Origin: Setophaga petechia
Taxonomy: Eukaryota; Chordata; Aves; Passeriformes; Parulidae
Direction: 5' to 3'
Assembly: GCA_024362935.1 (NCBI GenBank)
Contig: JANCRA010000178.1
Span: 186,001-250,000, forward strand
DNA: 64,000 bases
Position numbers and translations under genes: made by a program. Positions 24,741 through 38,743 of this stretch are shown here, piece after piece. The notes under the pieces are model-generated. The model saw only the letters and a program-made list of their open reading frames with translations, was not told where the DNA came from and did not search any database. The first letter of the stretch is position 1; every line of letters starts with the position of its first letter.

Positions 24741-27700
24741 ATGGAGCAGAGACCCCTGAGCGTGCCCAAGATGGCCTGGGGGGAGGAGGAGCAGGAGGAA
24801 GAAGGCCCTGGAGCCTCCCCAGCCCAGGAGACTGAGGAGGTGGTGCCATTCCATGCACCGCAGAAGGGTGAGTGCCAGAGCTGGGCTGCAGGGCTGGAGC
24901 TGCAGCCAACTGGGCCCCATGCCATGCCATGCAATGCAATCCCCTGGGGAAATGCCCACGGACAGGCCGGAAGAGGGCCCAGGCAGACACCCCGCAGTGG
25001 CCGTGCTCCATCCCCTGGGCCATCCCGGGGCTCTCCCTGCCTGGGCAGCGCAGGGCTGGCCTGCGTTCTCCGGCCTCTCCCGCAGCCCCTCAGCTCTGGC
25101 TGCGCTCGCTCTTTGCCAGATGCAGCCCTGGAGCGCACACAGGAGCAGGAACCCAGCCGTGGCCGCTTCCGCAGCACAGCGCAGGTACCTGCAGCCACCC
25201 CCTCCTGGGCTGGGCCTGCTGTCCCTGCTCAGCCCAGCACCGTGTGTGCAGCACTTCACGCAACATCCCCGGCTTCCTGCCCTTCTCCTACAGTTTGTCT
25301 GCAAATTCATGAGGAGAATTCTGGAGGAAGAGAACAGCACCATGGGCACAGGGCTCAGACCCTACGCTCCCATCTTCCTAACTAAGACCAGCGCTGCCCT
25401 CCTGTGTATGCTTGTAGAGGAAGACTTTTACTATCCAAACCAAGTAAGCAGCCTGTGGGCAGGGTTTGATCCTCCCAGGAATTGCTTGGCCTCCCAAGCC
25501 ACGCGTGCCGGTCCCTGTGAGCCTTTGAGGCCACTTGGCAGTGCAGTGGGAAGGGCAGCACTTCTCTGGGGAAGCTGGGGACATTGCTCCCTCTGGCAGC
25601 TTTCCAAGTCTCCCTGTGCCTTCTCCAGGTGCCCGCCATGGTGAGGTTCATCCACCAGTGGCTCGTGGCCAATGATTGTGCTGAGCACAGGCTGGACGAG
25701 GCCCTGCTGGATCTCACGGAAGCACAGCCAGATGACACAGTCATGGCGCTCCTGCGTGTGGCCCCGTCCTGTGACAGGTATGGGGCCCAGCTGCCCAGAG
25801 GGCTCAGGCCTCCCCAGCCCATCACCCAGTAGAGCCTGGCCCAGGTATCTGACCAACAGAGACTTCCAGGGCCCTCTGGCTGCTGCCTTTCCCAGCCCTG
25901 GCACGTCAGCCCCCGAGCCTGCTGCCATGCTCCCTCCCTGCCCCTCAGGGCTCTGTCCCCACCGGCCTGGGCGGCCTGGCTGCTGCTGGCCAGGGCCAGT
26001 GGGCAGAGGCAGAACTGGCAGCCAGCTCAGCTCCCCCCGGTGCTGTGTCTGAGACCCGCCCTGAGACACAGCTCTGACCCCACAGAGCTGCCATGGCCAT
26101 GTGGAAGACCATCATGGGCTCAGCCAGGACTGCGGAGCTGGCACAGATGATCCTCCTGGATGTGCTGGGGAGCTGGCCAGAGTGCAGCACGTGCACCTCC
26201 GATGGGGACAAAACGGGTGTCTTTGCCCTGGCTGTGAGTTTCTGCAACGAGCCTTTGCTGGCCCCAAGGCCGCCTCTCCAGCAGCTCTCCATCCTCCTTC
26301 CCCCACTGCCTCTCCCTGCCTCAGGCGCTGGCCTGAAACCTGGCCCGGGGGCAGCTTCAGGCCCACCAGGCCGTGTGCTCCCCCTGCCTCTCTCCGGGCC
26401 TCTCCCTGCCACGCTCGCGCCCTGCCACACGGACACCTGGGCACTGAGCGCTGTCTCGGGGGGCTTTGTCCTTTGCAGGCAACCGTGGTGATGTGGAAGA
26501 TCCTCCAGGTGCCCTGTCTGCCACGGATACTGAAGGTGTATTTCCCCCGCCTCTTTGTGCATCTGCTTTTCCAAGTGTTCTTCAGCACTCTGCATATGCC
26601 AGAGGAGGTCGATACCTTCTGGAAGGGATGCCAGGAAGAGCACGGCCTTGCCACCAGCCCCGACAGGTGCTCCATCCCACTCCTCCTGTCCCTGCCACGT
26701 GGCCTGCCAAGGAGCCAGTGCTGCCAGCCTGACCTGGGCTTTGCTGTGCACACAGCTTTGCAGTGCGCACCCTGAAGTCCCTGCTGTGCCTTCTGCGCTG
26801 TGAGGATGTGGTGGTGGCAATGGAACGCAGGTGTGGCTGGGACACGCTGCTCTCTCCTGACACCCACCACTTTGCCGTGGCTCTGCTGGCCAGGTGAGAC
26901 CCCCTTCTCCCCACTGCCTCTGACATTTGTGCTCTGTGCCCAGGTGTCCCACAAAGTCCCCGTGCTTATCAGCCAGAGGGCCTTGTCACTGAGGGAAAGC
27001 CAAACACACTGGAAAAGGCTGGGAGAGGAGGGAGGCCATGAGCAACCAACTCCCAAATGGCCCAGGTCCCCTTGCTGGAAGGCTGGTGGGGAAACATGAG
27101 AACTCTGTGAGTCACTCCTGGGAGAGGTTTGCCCCACTGGCTCAGGGTCTTGTTTCCTTTGTCCCGCCTTTAGAGAAATTTCCCATTCATCCATACACTT
27201 TTGTTCCGGGATTGCATTCTACCTGCTCGCCCTGCTCCAAGAAGAGATGCCATACTGGGATTTCCCTGCCCTGGCATTCCTTGTGGAGGTGAGCCTCAAG
27301 GCCAGCGCTGCCTGCCTGAGCTGCCTCCCAGCTCTCTGCCCTCTCGTAGGCGCAGCTGCCAGGACGGTGCCCGTGCCCTGTGCTGCTGCCTGGGCCCAGC
27401 CCTGTGCGGCTCCGGGCTCCTGCCGGCCGGCTCCCTGTCACTGCCCTGTGCCTTTCAGGTCTTCGAGTGCCTGGACTTGAGGGAATGCAGTGACAGTGTT
27501 CTGGAGATCATGGCACAGAACCTGCAGAGCGAGCACAGGGCCAGGCGTTACTTGGCACTCAGAGGCCTCGTAGTGCTGGGCAAGAATCCCTGCATGGTGA
27601 GAAGGGGGCAGTGGCTGAAGCCGTGCAGGCAGCGTGGGGCTGGGCAAGGCACTCGCTTGGCCTTGCCTGGGCTTGGGGCGCTGGGGCAGCTGCTCCCAGC

Positions 27701-30572
27701 TCTCCTGCCTCCCGCTGCAGCTGCCCCAGTGCTTCGGGACGGGCCTTTGGCCTCTGGGCCCTGCGGCAGCAGGGTGGCCTTTCACAAACTTGTGTTCCAC
27801 ACAGGCGGAAAAAATGTGGAGCCTGAGTGAAAGTCTTGTGGAGCTCCTGCAAGAGGATGATAGTGACATGATCAGGATGACCATTCTTCTATTCAGATAC
27901 TTGCTCCTGGATACTGGTGCCCCAATACCCACACCCATCGCCCTGCAGCTGGCTGAGGCGCTCCTGCCACTCTTTGACCATGTAAGGCTCTGTGCCCACA
28001 GCCACGGCCACTGGCTGCTGCCCGGAAACTTGGTGCCCTGTGGAGGTGCAGGCCTGTGCCCTGTGGGGTCTGAAGCAGCTGATGCTGAGGTCTTTTGCCC
28101 TTCCTTTCATACAGGATGATAGCCAGGTGCAGCTGAGCTCCATGTGTGTCTTTCAAGAGATGCTGGACTTATTAACAGAAGATGGAAGAAAGGCCCTGAA
28201 GTCCCACGTGCGCCAGAGCCTGGTACCACTCTACTTGCACTGCCATGATGAGAATCAGATTGTTGCTGAGGTGAGGACTTGTGGCTGGCTGCTGCCCCCT
28301 GGGAGGGTGCTGGGCTGCCTCCTGCCCTGGCACCTTGCAGGCTGCAGCCTCCTCCAGGCTGTGGCACTGGGATGCTCCTGTGCCCTGGACTGTGGGGCCA
28401 TCTGTGCCTCTCTGCTGCTCTCCAGGCCTCCCGGGAAACGCTGCATTCTGCAGCCAGATTCCTAAGGAGGAGGGATCTCGAAAAAATGCTTCCGGTGGAT
28501 CCGACATGGAAGTTTGCCGAGAGCCTGGTAAGGACTGCCAAGAATCCTCAGCCTGGAGAAAGTCCCTGAGGGCGGTGCTCAGTGTGCGGGGCTGGCAGCT
28601 GTGCCCCTGCCCGCTGCTGCAGCCAGAGGCCGCGCGGGCTCTTCTCCAGGCTCCCGCGGGCCCGAGCCGGGTGCCCATGGAGCCCCGGCAAGGCGGGGTT
28701 GCGGGCGGGCACCGCGGCTCCCCGGGCAGCAGCCGGCCCTCTGCCCCCTGCCCTCGGGAGCCCTTGGCCAGCGGCTGCTGGCCGCGCCTCAGGGCTGTGC
28801 GGCCAGGGGAGGCCGGGGCTGGGCGCAGGCAGCGCCCGGCCCAGGGGCGGAGCCGCTGAACCCTTCCCTCCGTCCGCTCTCCCCAGCTGGCAGAGGACAG
28901 GAGCAGAGCGGCCGAGCACCTGCGCCGGGCCCTGCCCTACCTGGAGAGCCCACAGGAGCCCCTGCGAGAGGCGGCCGTCAGCTTCATGGGTGAGCCCCGA
29001 GCCCGTGCTCCCTCCCCGGCCCGGCCCGGCCCGGCCCGCGGCAGTTACGCCCCAGCCCCGCCTGCTGCCCCGGCAGCGCCGGCCGGGCCCGGCGCCGCGG
29101 AGCCCCGCCTGGCCTGGCCATTGCTGCTGCCGCCCTCTGGCAGCCGCGCCCTTGGGCGGCAGCGTGCGCCAAGGGCCGGGCTGAGCCCGGCCGGGCCAGC
29201 AGCCCGTGTGGCCACAGCGGCGGCAGCGCCGCTGGCAGGGAGCTGTGCCGCCGGCGCCGTGACAGGCTCTGTGTTCACAGGCATGGCCGGGCGGCACCTG
29301 AGGGGGCAGCGGCAAGAGCTGCAGCTGATCTGCACCGGTGAGTGAGGGCAGCGGGCTGACAGCGGGGGCTGCCGGGGGGAGCCGCAAGCCCTGCCCCGGC
29401 TGCGGAGGGCTCTGCTCCCGGGGCCAGAGCACACTGAGATTTCAGGGCCACGTGGGCCATTCCTGGCCAGGAGCATCAGGCTGATCCCCTTGCTCCCTGC
29501 TCCCTCCTGGCCGTGGCAAGAGCTGGCTGGCATGGCCCTTGCTGGGGGCTCTCCTCGGCTCCCCACAGATCCGGGATCTGACCTTGGCTCTGTTATCTTT
29601 GCCCATCATAAAAAGTCAAATCCCATGATAAAAAACCAAACAATATTTGAGATAGCTGCAATTTTAATTGAATAGTTTAGAAAATATATCTTGACAATAT
29701 CATTTGATTAAAAATATGGGATAATTTGGTTCCAATAATCGTGCATAAACACAGGATAACCACGGGGTATGGAGTGCAGGGTTCTGGAGCCTTGCCACCT
29801 CACGTATGAGCTTGCCAAGTGAAGATTCCCCCTTTTATGCCATGTGTCAATGTCATCCACTCCCATTTTCAATTCATCACACTTCTACCTCTGCCCTCAA
29901 CACCACCTTTACCACCGATGCTCCACCATTTGTTTTGGTTGTCACACAAGTCTTTGGTGGGCGTCGTTTTTTTATGAAGGCATCTCTTCTTTCTATTTGT
30001 CCTTTAATTCATGTTTGGGTTACACACGCGCACCAAGCCAATACAATGTAATCCAAAACGAACATATTTCTACATTTAAAAATCAAAGCAATAAATCTCC
30101 TATAGCTAGCATTTTCCTGAGACCCAACCACATTTTTCCTTCTTTCTGTTTTTTTTAGTAACTGTTATCTCTTGCTTTTTCCTCCTGTCATGGAACACCT
30201 GCAGGGAGGGGAGGGTGGAACCCCTCCTCTCCCTTTTTTCTTGGCATTATAACTTTTACCTGTTTTATTATGATTTCCAAATATTAATTCCTGCATCAAT
30301 AATGATTAATGTTTCAATTTTGTCAGCACCAATCATACCTACTTACCACAGCTCTGTTCCTCTCTCTTGCAGCCCTCGAAAGCCTGACGGAGGACATGAG
30401 CAGTGCTGTGTCAGAGCTGGCATTTCAAACACTGCATGTCCTCCGAGCAACAGCGAGTAGGCGATATTCCATCTTCCAGAGGCTGCACGATCAGCTGCGC
30501 AGGGCGTGGATGACTTGGCCTCGTCTGTCACGGCTCGGCTGGCTGCACTGCACGAGCTCGGAGGAGAGCTAA
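24741..30572 (+). CDS. MROH family HEAT-repeat protein, copy 4 (15 exons, 670 aa)
   Basis: Exons: 24741-24867, 25120-25184, 25294-25443, 25629-25777, 26086-26233, 26479-26666, 26756-26893, 27174-27288, 27459-27596, 27805-27981, 28115-28270, 28426-28527, 28887-28989, 29281-29337, 30373-30572 (TAA). The predicted protein equals that of copy 3 (Arg655). Ala580 is encoded by GCG (28971-28973), a silent change shared with copies 5, 7 and 8 but not 6. Intron 8 keeps the CTCCGGGC form found in copies 1-3 and 6. Intron 14 has one private base near 29758. The frame is intact. Confidence 0.86.
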
Positions 30573-32911
30573 TCCAAGAGGCTCTCTTTGATGGGGCAAC
30601 CTGAGCCAGCAGGGATTTTTACTTTTCTTTAAATTTTTTTAATGTTTTCTTCCATTCTTTTTTTTACTATATGTAAATATAGACTGTGTTATAATAGACA
30701 GTAACTCAAGAGATTTTTTTTTGCTGTCCAGGGTCCGTAGTGGATAGGGGAAGAGGGGAAAAGGGTGCTTGTGCTCAGCCAGCTGCCCAGGCGTGCAGTG
30801 CTGCAGGGGAAATGGCCAGAAGCCCCTTGGCCTTTGGTGGTTCTGCTGAAGCCTTTGTGCTGCCCACAGAGCGGCTGGGCAGGGCCCGGAGCTGCGGGGA
30901 TCCCTGCCAGGGCGGTGCCTGGAGATGGCCACAAGCCCTGTGCCAGGCAGGAAGCACCATCCGTGTCCTCCTGCCCGTGTGCTGCCGGCTGCCTTGCTGA
31001 GGGCTCCCAGGTGCCCCTGCATGGCGCTGCTCTGCAGCTGCCGTGGGGCTGCGGCGCTGCTGCCGGGCAGCTTGGCCCGGCTGGGGCAGCCCCTGAGGGG
31101 CTGCTGGGCGCTGGCAAGCCCTGAGCGATGGGCTCTCAGAGGCCACAAGCAGCCCCCTGGCAGCCGCCTTGATCCTGCCAGAGTTGACTTGCAAGAGGGA
31201 TCCCGGGCACTCTGCAGCTAACGGCATCAGTGTTGTTGGAACCCCAAATGCAGGGAGGTCTCAGATCTTTGGGCCTGGAAGCCAAAGCTTAGAATTAAAC
31301 ACAGGATTTGTGCTGAGACCTTGAAAAGGGCTTCCAAATTCAGGTGCTACAAGTGAGAATGTGGATTTGTAGTATAAAGCAGACACCCAAAGCTAAGTGG
31401 AGGAAAGTTTAGCATTTTAGAGTTTAAGATCTAGAAAAAATAAAAGGAGTTACAACTGTAAACACCAAGTTTACACTGCAGTGCTGTAGTTTTGTGTGTC
31501 AGAACAGAATTGGCTGAGAAAGCTTACACTGTAGCACGAGTTCATGAGATGAAATACTGAAGGATTGGGTCAGAAACATAAATAAACTTGTTGGCAATGT
31601 TTTATTGGCCAAGAAATCCTTCCAAGTTCTTGTAAGTACAAGTCTTGCGACGTTGTGAGCCATGTAATGGAGATGTGAGCCAAACTCACCTGTCCTGTCT
31701 ATGCAGAAGAGAAAGAAAAAGCAATGACATCATCTAAAAAACTCAGAGGTCCGCTCTCTAGCTCCTTCCAAATGCCTTGAAATCCCCCACAGTGGGATTT
31801 AGCTACAAATAGATGACAGGGACTCTTAGTGCTGGCTCTTTGACTCCAGAGCGGCTGCTTTAGAATCTTTCCCATAACCCTGTGTAGTTATGTGCCAGCA
31901 ATGGATCATTTGAAGAAACTTTCCCAACTGACTTGCATGGAGGCTTGTTTGAAGGGTATTTGAGGAGAAAGGCTCCTGCAAGAGATCTGGGCTTTGCATT
32001 TTGGCCTAGCTGTGTCCCCTGCTGATTGTGAAGTGTGGCATCAGCAGCAGGGCTATCTGGGCTAAAAATATCACGTCACTTGCCCTTGCTCTTTTTGGCC
32101 TCTAAAAGCTGGACCCACTTTCGGGGCAAATTTGGAGACCTCATCCATGGGTGGAGGGACCAGCTAGGATCTTCCCAGTTGCTGGGAATGGTTCTCCAGG
32201 TCCCTGGTGTAAAACGGGGCTGCCCAGCAACTGCGCATCTGCAAGATGAGAAACAATTGTCTTGGTTTGAAGAGAGACGTGTCTGCTCAGGAAGGCAGAA
32301 GGCTTCTCTGAAATGGAAAATGTCAATCCCCTCCTTTCAAATGATTCTCATTTAAAAATTCAAATGCTCTCAGGGAAAGATATGGGGATAGGACTGAGCC
32401 CGCTAAGCCGGGCGGCGTTTGCTGATGCTCTGAGCCCTTCCTAAAGATCCTGTCTGGCTGCCTTAGACACCTGGGGCCAGGGATTCCTTCCAAGCTGGGC
32501 CACTTTGGCTGGGCTGGGGGCGGCCCCAAGGCGGGAGGCAGTGTGTGCAAGGGCTCTGGGTGTCACGCTGCAGCACGGTCACTGTGCCATGGAACGGAAC
32601 CTGGTCTCCAAGGCCCCTTTGTGACACGTGGGAAATAGAAGCTTGCCCGGGTGCTGGGAACAGGCAAAGGGGCGCAACGGGACAGAGCAGTGCTGTGAGG
32701 AGCCCCCGCACAGTGCACTCGTTTTCGACTGACCCGCAGCTTTTCCACAGCGTTGGTCCGGCAGCTGAGCTCGAGGCCAGAGCACGGGACTCGGTGACCC
32801 GCGGCCTTCCGAGGCGTCTGTCCTGCAGCTGCCCTCAAGGGCAGAGCGTGGGACTTGGTGCCCCGGAGCTTTCCCTAAGCATCCCTCCTGCAAGTAGCTC
32901 CAGTCAGCGGC
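30573..32911 (+). other. Intergenic spacer between copies 4 and 5
   Basis: Second spacer type with TCTAAAA at 32101-32107. A poly(A) signal candidate is at 31581-31586. I saw no private base. The GC box and E-box leading into copy 5 are retained. No gene seen. Confidence 0.6.
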
Positions 32912-35900
32912 ATGGAGCAGAGACCCCTGAGCGTGCCCAAGATGGCCTGGGGGGAGGAGGAGCAGGAGGAAGAAGGCCCTGGAGCCTCCCCAGCCCAGGA
33001 GACTGAGGAGGTGGTGCCATTCCATGCACCGCAGAAGGGTGAGTGCCAGAGCTGGGCTGCAGGGCTGGAGCTGCAGCCAACTGGGCCCCATGCCATGCCA
33101 TGCAATGCAATCCCCTGGGGAAATGCCCACGGACAGGCCGGAAGAGGGCCCAGGCAGACACCCCGCAGTGGCCGTGCTCCATCCCCTGGGCCATCCCGGG
33201 GCTCTCCCTGCCTGGGCAGCGCAGGGCTGGCCTGCGTTCTCCGGCCTCTCCCGCAGCCCCTCAGCTCTGGCTGCGCTCGCTCTTTGCCAGATGCAGCCCT
33301 GGAGCGCACACAGGAGCAGGAACCCAGCCGTGGCCGCTTCCGCAGCACAGCGCAGGTACCTGCAGCCACCCCCTCCTGGGCTGGGCCTGCTGTCCCTGCT
33401 CAGCCCAGCACCGTGTGTGCAGCACTTCACGCAACATCCCCGGCTTCCTGCCCTTCTCCTACAGTTTGTCTGCAAATTCATGAGGAGAATTCTGGAGGAA
33501 GAGAACAGCACCATGGGCACAGGGCTCAGACCCTACGCTCCCATCTTCCTAACTAAGACCAGCGCTGCCCTCCTGTGTATGCTTGTAGAGGAAGACTTTT
33601 ACTATCCAAACCAAGTAAGCAGCCTGTGGGCAGGGTTTGATCCTCCCAGGAATTGCTTGGCCTCCCAAGCCACGCGTGCCGGTCCCTGTGAGCCTTTGAG
33701 GCCACTTGGCAGTGCAGTGGGAAGGGCAGCACTTCTCTGGGGAAGCTGGGGACATTGCTCCCTCTGGCAGCTTTCCAAGTCTCCCTGTGCCTTCTCCAGG
33801 TGCCCGCCATGGTGAGGTTCATCCACCAGTGGCTCGTGGCCAATGATTGTGCTGAGCACAGGCTGGACGAGGCCCTGCTGGATCTCACGGAAGCACAGCC
33901 AGATGACACAGTCATGGCGCTCCTGCGTGTGGCCCCGTCCTGTGACAGGTATGGGGCCCAGCTGCCCAGAGGGCTCAGGCCTCCCCAGCCCATCACCCAG
34001 TAGAGCCTGGCCCAGGTATCTGACCAACAGAGACTTCCAGGGCCCTCTGGCTGCTGCCTTTCCCAGCCCTGGCACGTCAGCCCCCGAGCCTGCTGCCATG
34101 CTCCCTCCCTGCCCCTCAGGGCTCTGTCCCCACCGGCCTGGGCGGCCTGGCTGCTGCTGGCCAGGGCCAGTGGGCAGAGGCAGAACTGGCAGCCAGCTCA
34201 GCTCCCCCCGGTGCTGTGTCTGAGACCCGCCCTGAGACACAGCTCTGACCCCACAGAGCTGCCATGGCCATGTGGAAGACCATCATGGGCTCAGCCAGGA
34301 CTGCGGAGCTGGCACAGATGATCCTCCTGGATGTGCTGGGGAGCTGGCCAGAGTGCAGCACGTGCACCTCCGATGGGGACAAAACGGGTGTCTTTGCCCT
34401 GGCTGTGAGTTTCTGCAACGAGCCTTTGCTGGCCCCAAGGCCGCCTCTCCAGCAGCTCTCCATCCTCCTTCCCCCACTGCCTCTCCCTGCCTCAGGCGCT
34501 GGCCTGAAACCTGGCCCGGGGGCAGCTTCAGGCCCACCAGGCCGTGTGCTCCCCCTGCCTCTCTCCGGGCCTCTCCCTGCCACGCTCGCGCCCTGCCACA
34601 CGGACACCTGGGCACTGAGCGCTGTCTCGGGGGGCTTTGTCCTTTGCAGGCAACCGTGGTGATGTGGAAGATCCTCCAGGTGCCCTGTCTGCCACGGATA
34701 CTGAAGGTGTATTTCCCCCGCCTCTTTGTGCATCTGCTTTTCCAAGTGTTCTTCAGCACTCTGCATATGCCAGAGGAGGTCGATACCTTCTGGAAGGGAT
34801 GCCAGGAAGAGCACGGCCTTGCCACCAGCCCCGACAGGTGCTCCATCCCACTCCTCCTGTCCCTGCCACGTGGCCTGCCAAGGAGCCAGTGCTGCCAGCC
34901 TGACCTGGGCTTTGCTGTGCACACAGCTTTGCAGTGCGCACCCTGAAGTCCCTGCTGTGCCTTCTGCGCTGTGAGGATGTGGTGGTGGCAATGGAACGCA
35001 GGTGTGGCTGGGACACGCTGCTCTCTCCTGACACCCACCACTTTGCCGTGGCTCTGCTGGCCAGGTGAGACCCCCTTCTCCCCACTGCCTCTGACATTTG
35101 TGCTCTGTGCCCAGGTGTCCCACAAAGTCCCCGTGCTTATCAGCCAGAGGGCCTTGTCACTGAGGGAAAGCCAAACACACTGGAAAAGGCTGGGAGAGGA
35201 GGGAGGCCATGAGCAACCAACTCCCAAATGGCCCAGGTCCCCTTGCTGGAAGGCTGGTGGGGAAACATGAGAACTCTGTGAGTCACTCCTGGGAGAGGTT
35301 TGCCCCACTGGCTCAGGGTCTTGTTTCCTTTGTCCCGCCTTTAGAGAAATTTCCCATTCATCCATACACTTTTGTTCCGGGATTGCATTCTACCTGCTCG
35401 CCCTGCTCCAAGAAGAGATGCCATACTGGGATTTCCCTGCCCTGGCATTCCTTGTGGAGGTGAGCCTCAAGGCCAGCGCTGCCTGCCTGAGCTGCCTCCC
35501 AGCTCTCTGCCCTCTCGTAGGCGCAGCTGCCAGGACGGTGCCCGTGCCCTGTGCTGCTGCCTGGGCCCAGCCCTGTGCGGCTCCAGGCTCCTGCCGGCCG
35601 GCTCCCTGTCACTGCCCTGTGCCTTTCAGGTCTTCGAGTGCCTGGACTTGAGGGAATGCAGTGACAGTGTTCTGGAGATCATGGCACAGAACCTGCAGAG
35701 CGAGCACAGGGCCAGGCGTTACTTGGCACTCAGAGGCCTCGTAGTGCTGGGCAAGAATCCCTGCATGGTGAGAAGGGGGCAGTGGCTGAAGCCGTGCAGG
35801 CAGCGTGGGGCTGGGCAAGGCACTCGCTTGGCCTTGCCTGGGCTTGGGGCGCTGGGGCAGCTGCTCCCAGCTCTCCTGCCTCCCGCTGCAGCTGCCCCAG

Positions 35901-38743
35901 TGCTTCGGGACGGGCCTTTGGCCTCTGGGCCCTGCGGCAGCAGGGTGGCCTTTCACAAACTTGTGTTCCACACAGGCGGAAAAAATGTGGAGCCTGAGTG
36001 AAAGTCTTGTGGAGCTCCTGCAAGAGGATGATAGTGACATGATCAGGATGACCATTCTTCTATTCAGATACTTGCTCCTGGATACTGGTGCCCCAATACC
36101 CACACCCATCGCCCTGCAGCTGGCTGAGGCGCTCCTGCCACTCTTTGACCATGTAAGGCTCTGTGCCCACAGCCACGGCCACTGGCTGCTGCCCGGAAAC
36201 TTGGTGCCCTGTGGAGGTGCAGGCCTGTGCCCTGTGGGGTCTGAAGCAGCTGATGCTGAGGTCTTTTGCCCTTCCTTTCATACAGGATGATAGCCAGGTG
36301 CAGCTGAGCTCCATGTGTGTCTTTCAAGAGATGCTGGACTTATTAACAGAAGATGGAAGAAAGGCCCTGAAGTCCCACGTGCGCCAGAGCCTGGTACCAC
36401 TCTACTTGCACTGCCATGATGAGAATCAGATTGTTGCTGAGGTGAGGACTTGTGGCTGGCTGCTGCCCCCTGGGAGGGTGCTGGGCTGCCTCCTGCCCTG
36501 GCACCTTGCAGGCTGCAGCCTCCTCCAGGCTGTGGCACTGGGATGCTCCTGTGCCCTGGACTGTGGGGCCATCTGTGCCTCTCTGCTGCTCTCCAGGCCT
36601 CCCGGGAAACGCTGCATTCTGCAGCCAGATTCCTAAGGAGGAGGGATCTCGAAAAAATGCTTCCGGTGGATCCGACATGGAAGTTTGCCGAGAGCCTGGT
36701 AAGGACTGCCAAGAATCCTCAGCCTGGAGAAAGTCCCTGAGGGCGGTGCTCAGTGTGCGGGGCTGGCAGCTGTGCCCCTGCCCGCTGCTGCAGCCAGAGG
36801 CCGCGCGGGCTCTTCTCCAGGCTCCCGCGGGCCCGAGCCGGGTGCCCATGGAGCCCCGGCAAGGCGGGGTTGCGGGCGGGCACCGCGGCTCCCCGGGCAG
36901 CAGCCGGCCCTCTGCCCCCTGCCCTCGGGAGCCCTTGGCCAGCGGCTGCTGGCCGCGCCTCAGGGCTGTGCGGCCAGGGGAGGCCGGGGCTGGGCGCAGG
37001 CAGCGCCCGGCCCAGGGGCGGAGCCGCTGAACCCTTCCCTCCGTCCGCTCTCCCCAGCTGGCAGAGGACAGGAGCAGAGCGGCCGAGCACCTGCGCCGGG
37101 CCCTGCCCTACCTGGAGAGCCCACAGGAGCCCCTGCGAGAGGCGGCCGTCAGCTTCATGGGTGAGCCCCGAGCCCGTGCTCCCTCCCCGGCCCGGCCCGG
37201 CCCGGCCCGCGGCAGTTACGCCCCAGCCCCGCCTGCTGCCCCGGCAGCGCCGGCCGGGCCCGGCGCCGCGGAGCCCCGCCTGGCCTGGCCATTGCTGCTG
37301 CCGCCCTCTGGCAGCCGCGCCCTTGGGCGGCAGCGTGCGCCAAGGGCCGGGCTGAGCCCGGCCGGGCCAGCAGCCCGTGTGGCCACAGCGGCGGCAGCGC
37401 CGCTGGCAGGGAGCTGTGCCGCCGGCGCCGTGACAGGCTCTGTGTTCACAGGCATGGCCGGGCGGCACCTGAGGGGGCAGCGGCAAGAGCTGCAGCTGAT
37501 CTGCACCGGTGAGTGAGGGCAGCGGGCTGACAGCGGGGGCTGCCGGGGGGAGCCGCAAGCCCTGCCCCGGCTGCGGAGGGCTCTGCTCCCGGGGCCAGAG
37601 CACACTGAGATTTCAGGGCCACGTGGGCCATTCCTGGCCAGGAGCATCAGGCTGATCCCCTTGCTCCCTGCTCCCTCCTGGCCGTGGCAAGAGCTGGCTG
37701 GCATGGCCCTTGCTGGGGGCTCTCCTCGGCTCCCCACAGATCCGGGATCTGACCTTGGCTCTGTTATCTTTGCCCATCATAAAAAGTCAAATCCCATGAT
37801 AAAAAACCAAACAATATTTGAGATAGCTGCAATTTTAATTGAATAGTTTAGAAAATATATCTTGACAATATCATTTGATTAAAAATATGGGATAATTTGG
37901 TTCCAATAATCGTGCATAAACACAGGATAACCGCGGGGTATGGAGTGCAGGGTTCTGGAGCCTTGCCACCTCACGTATGAGCTTGCCAAGTGAAGATTCC
38001 CCCTTTTATGCCATGTGTCAATGTCATCCACTCCCATTTTCAATTCATCACACTTCTACCTCTGCCCTCAACACCACCTTTACCACCGATGCTCCACCAT
38101 TTGTTTTGGTTGTCACACAAGTCTTTGGTGGGCGTCGTTTTTTTATGAAGGCATCTCTTCTTTCTATTTGTCCTTTAATTCATGTTTGGGTTACACACGC
38201 GCACCAAGCCAATACAATGTAATCCAAAACGAACATATTTCTACATTTAAAAATCAAAGCAATAAATCTCCTATAGCTAGCATTTTCCTGAGACCCAACC
38301 ACATTTTTCCTTCTTTCTGTTTTTTTTAGTAACTGTTATCTCTTGCTTTTTCCTCCTGTCATGGAACACCTGCAGGGAGGGGAGGGTGGAACCCCTCCTC
38401 TCCCTTTTTTCTTGGCATTATAACTTTTACCTGTTTTATTATGATTTCCAAATATTAATTCCTGCATCAATAATGATTAATGTTTCAATTTTGTCAGCAC
38501 CAATCATACCTACTTACCACAGCTCTGTTCCTCTCTCTTGCAGCCCTCGAAAGCCTGACGGAGGACATGAGCAGTGCTGTGTCAGAGCTGGCATTTCAAA
38601 CACTGCATGTCCTCCGAGCAACAGCGAGTAGGCGATATTCCATCTTCCAGAGGCTGCACGATCAGCTGCGCAGGGCGTGGATGACTTGGCCTCGTCTGTC
38701 ACGGCTCGGCTGGCTGCACTGCACGAGCTCGGAGGAGAGCTAA
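32912..38743 (+). CDS. MROH family HEAT-repeat protein, copy 5 (15 exons, 670 aa)
   Basis: Exons: 32912-33038, 33291-33355, 33465-33614, 33800-33948, 34257-34404, 34650-34837, 34927-35064, 35345-35459, 35630-35767, 35976-36152, 36286-36441, 36597-36698, 37058-37160, 37452-37508, 38544-38743 (TAA). The protein matches that of copy 4. Intron 8 has the A form (CTCCAGGC near 35585), shared with copies 7 and 8. Ala580 is GCG. The frame and splice sites are intact. I would treat this copy as the reference form of the U4-U8 group, since I saw no private coding change. Confidence 0.86.
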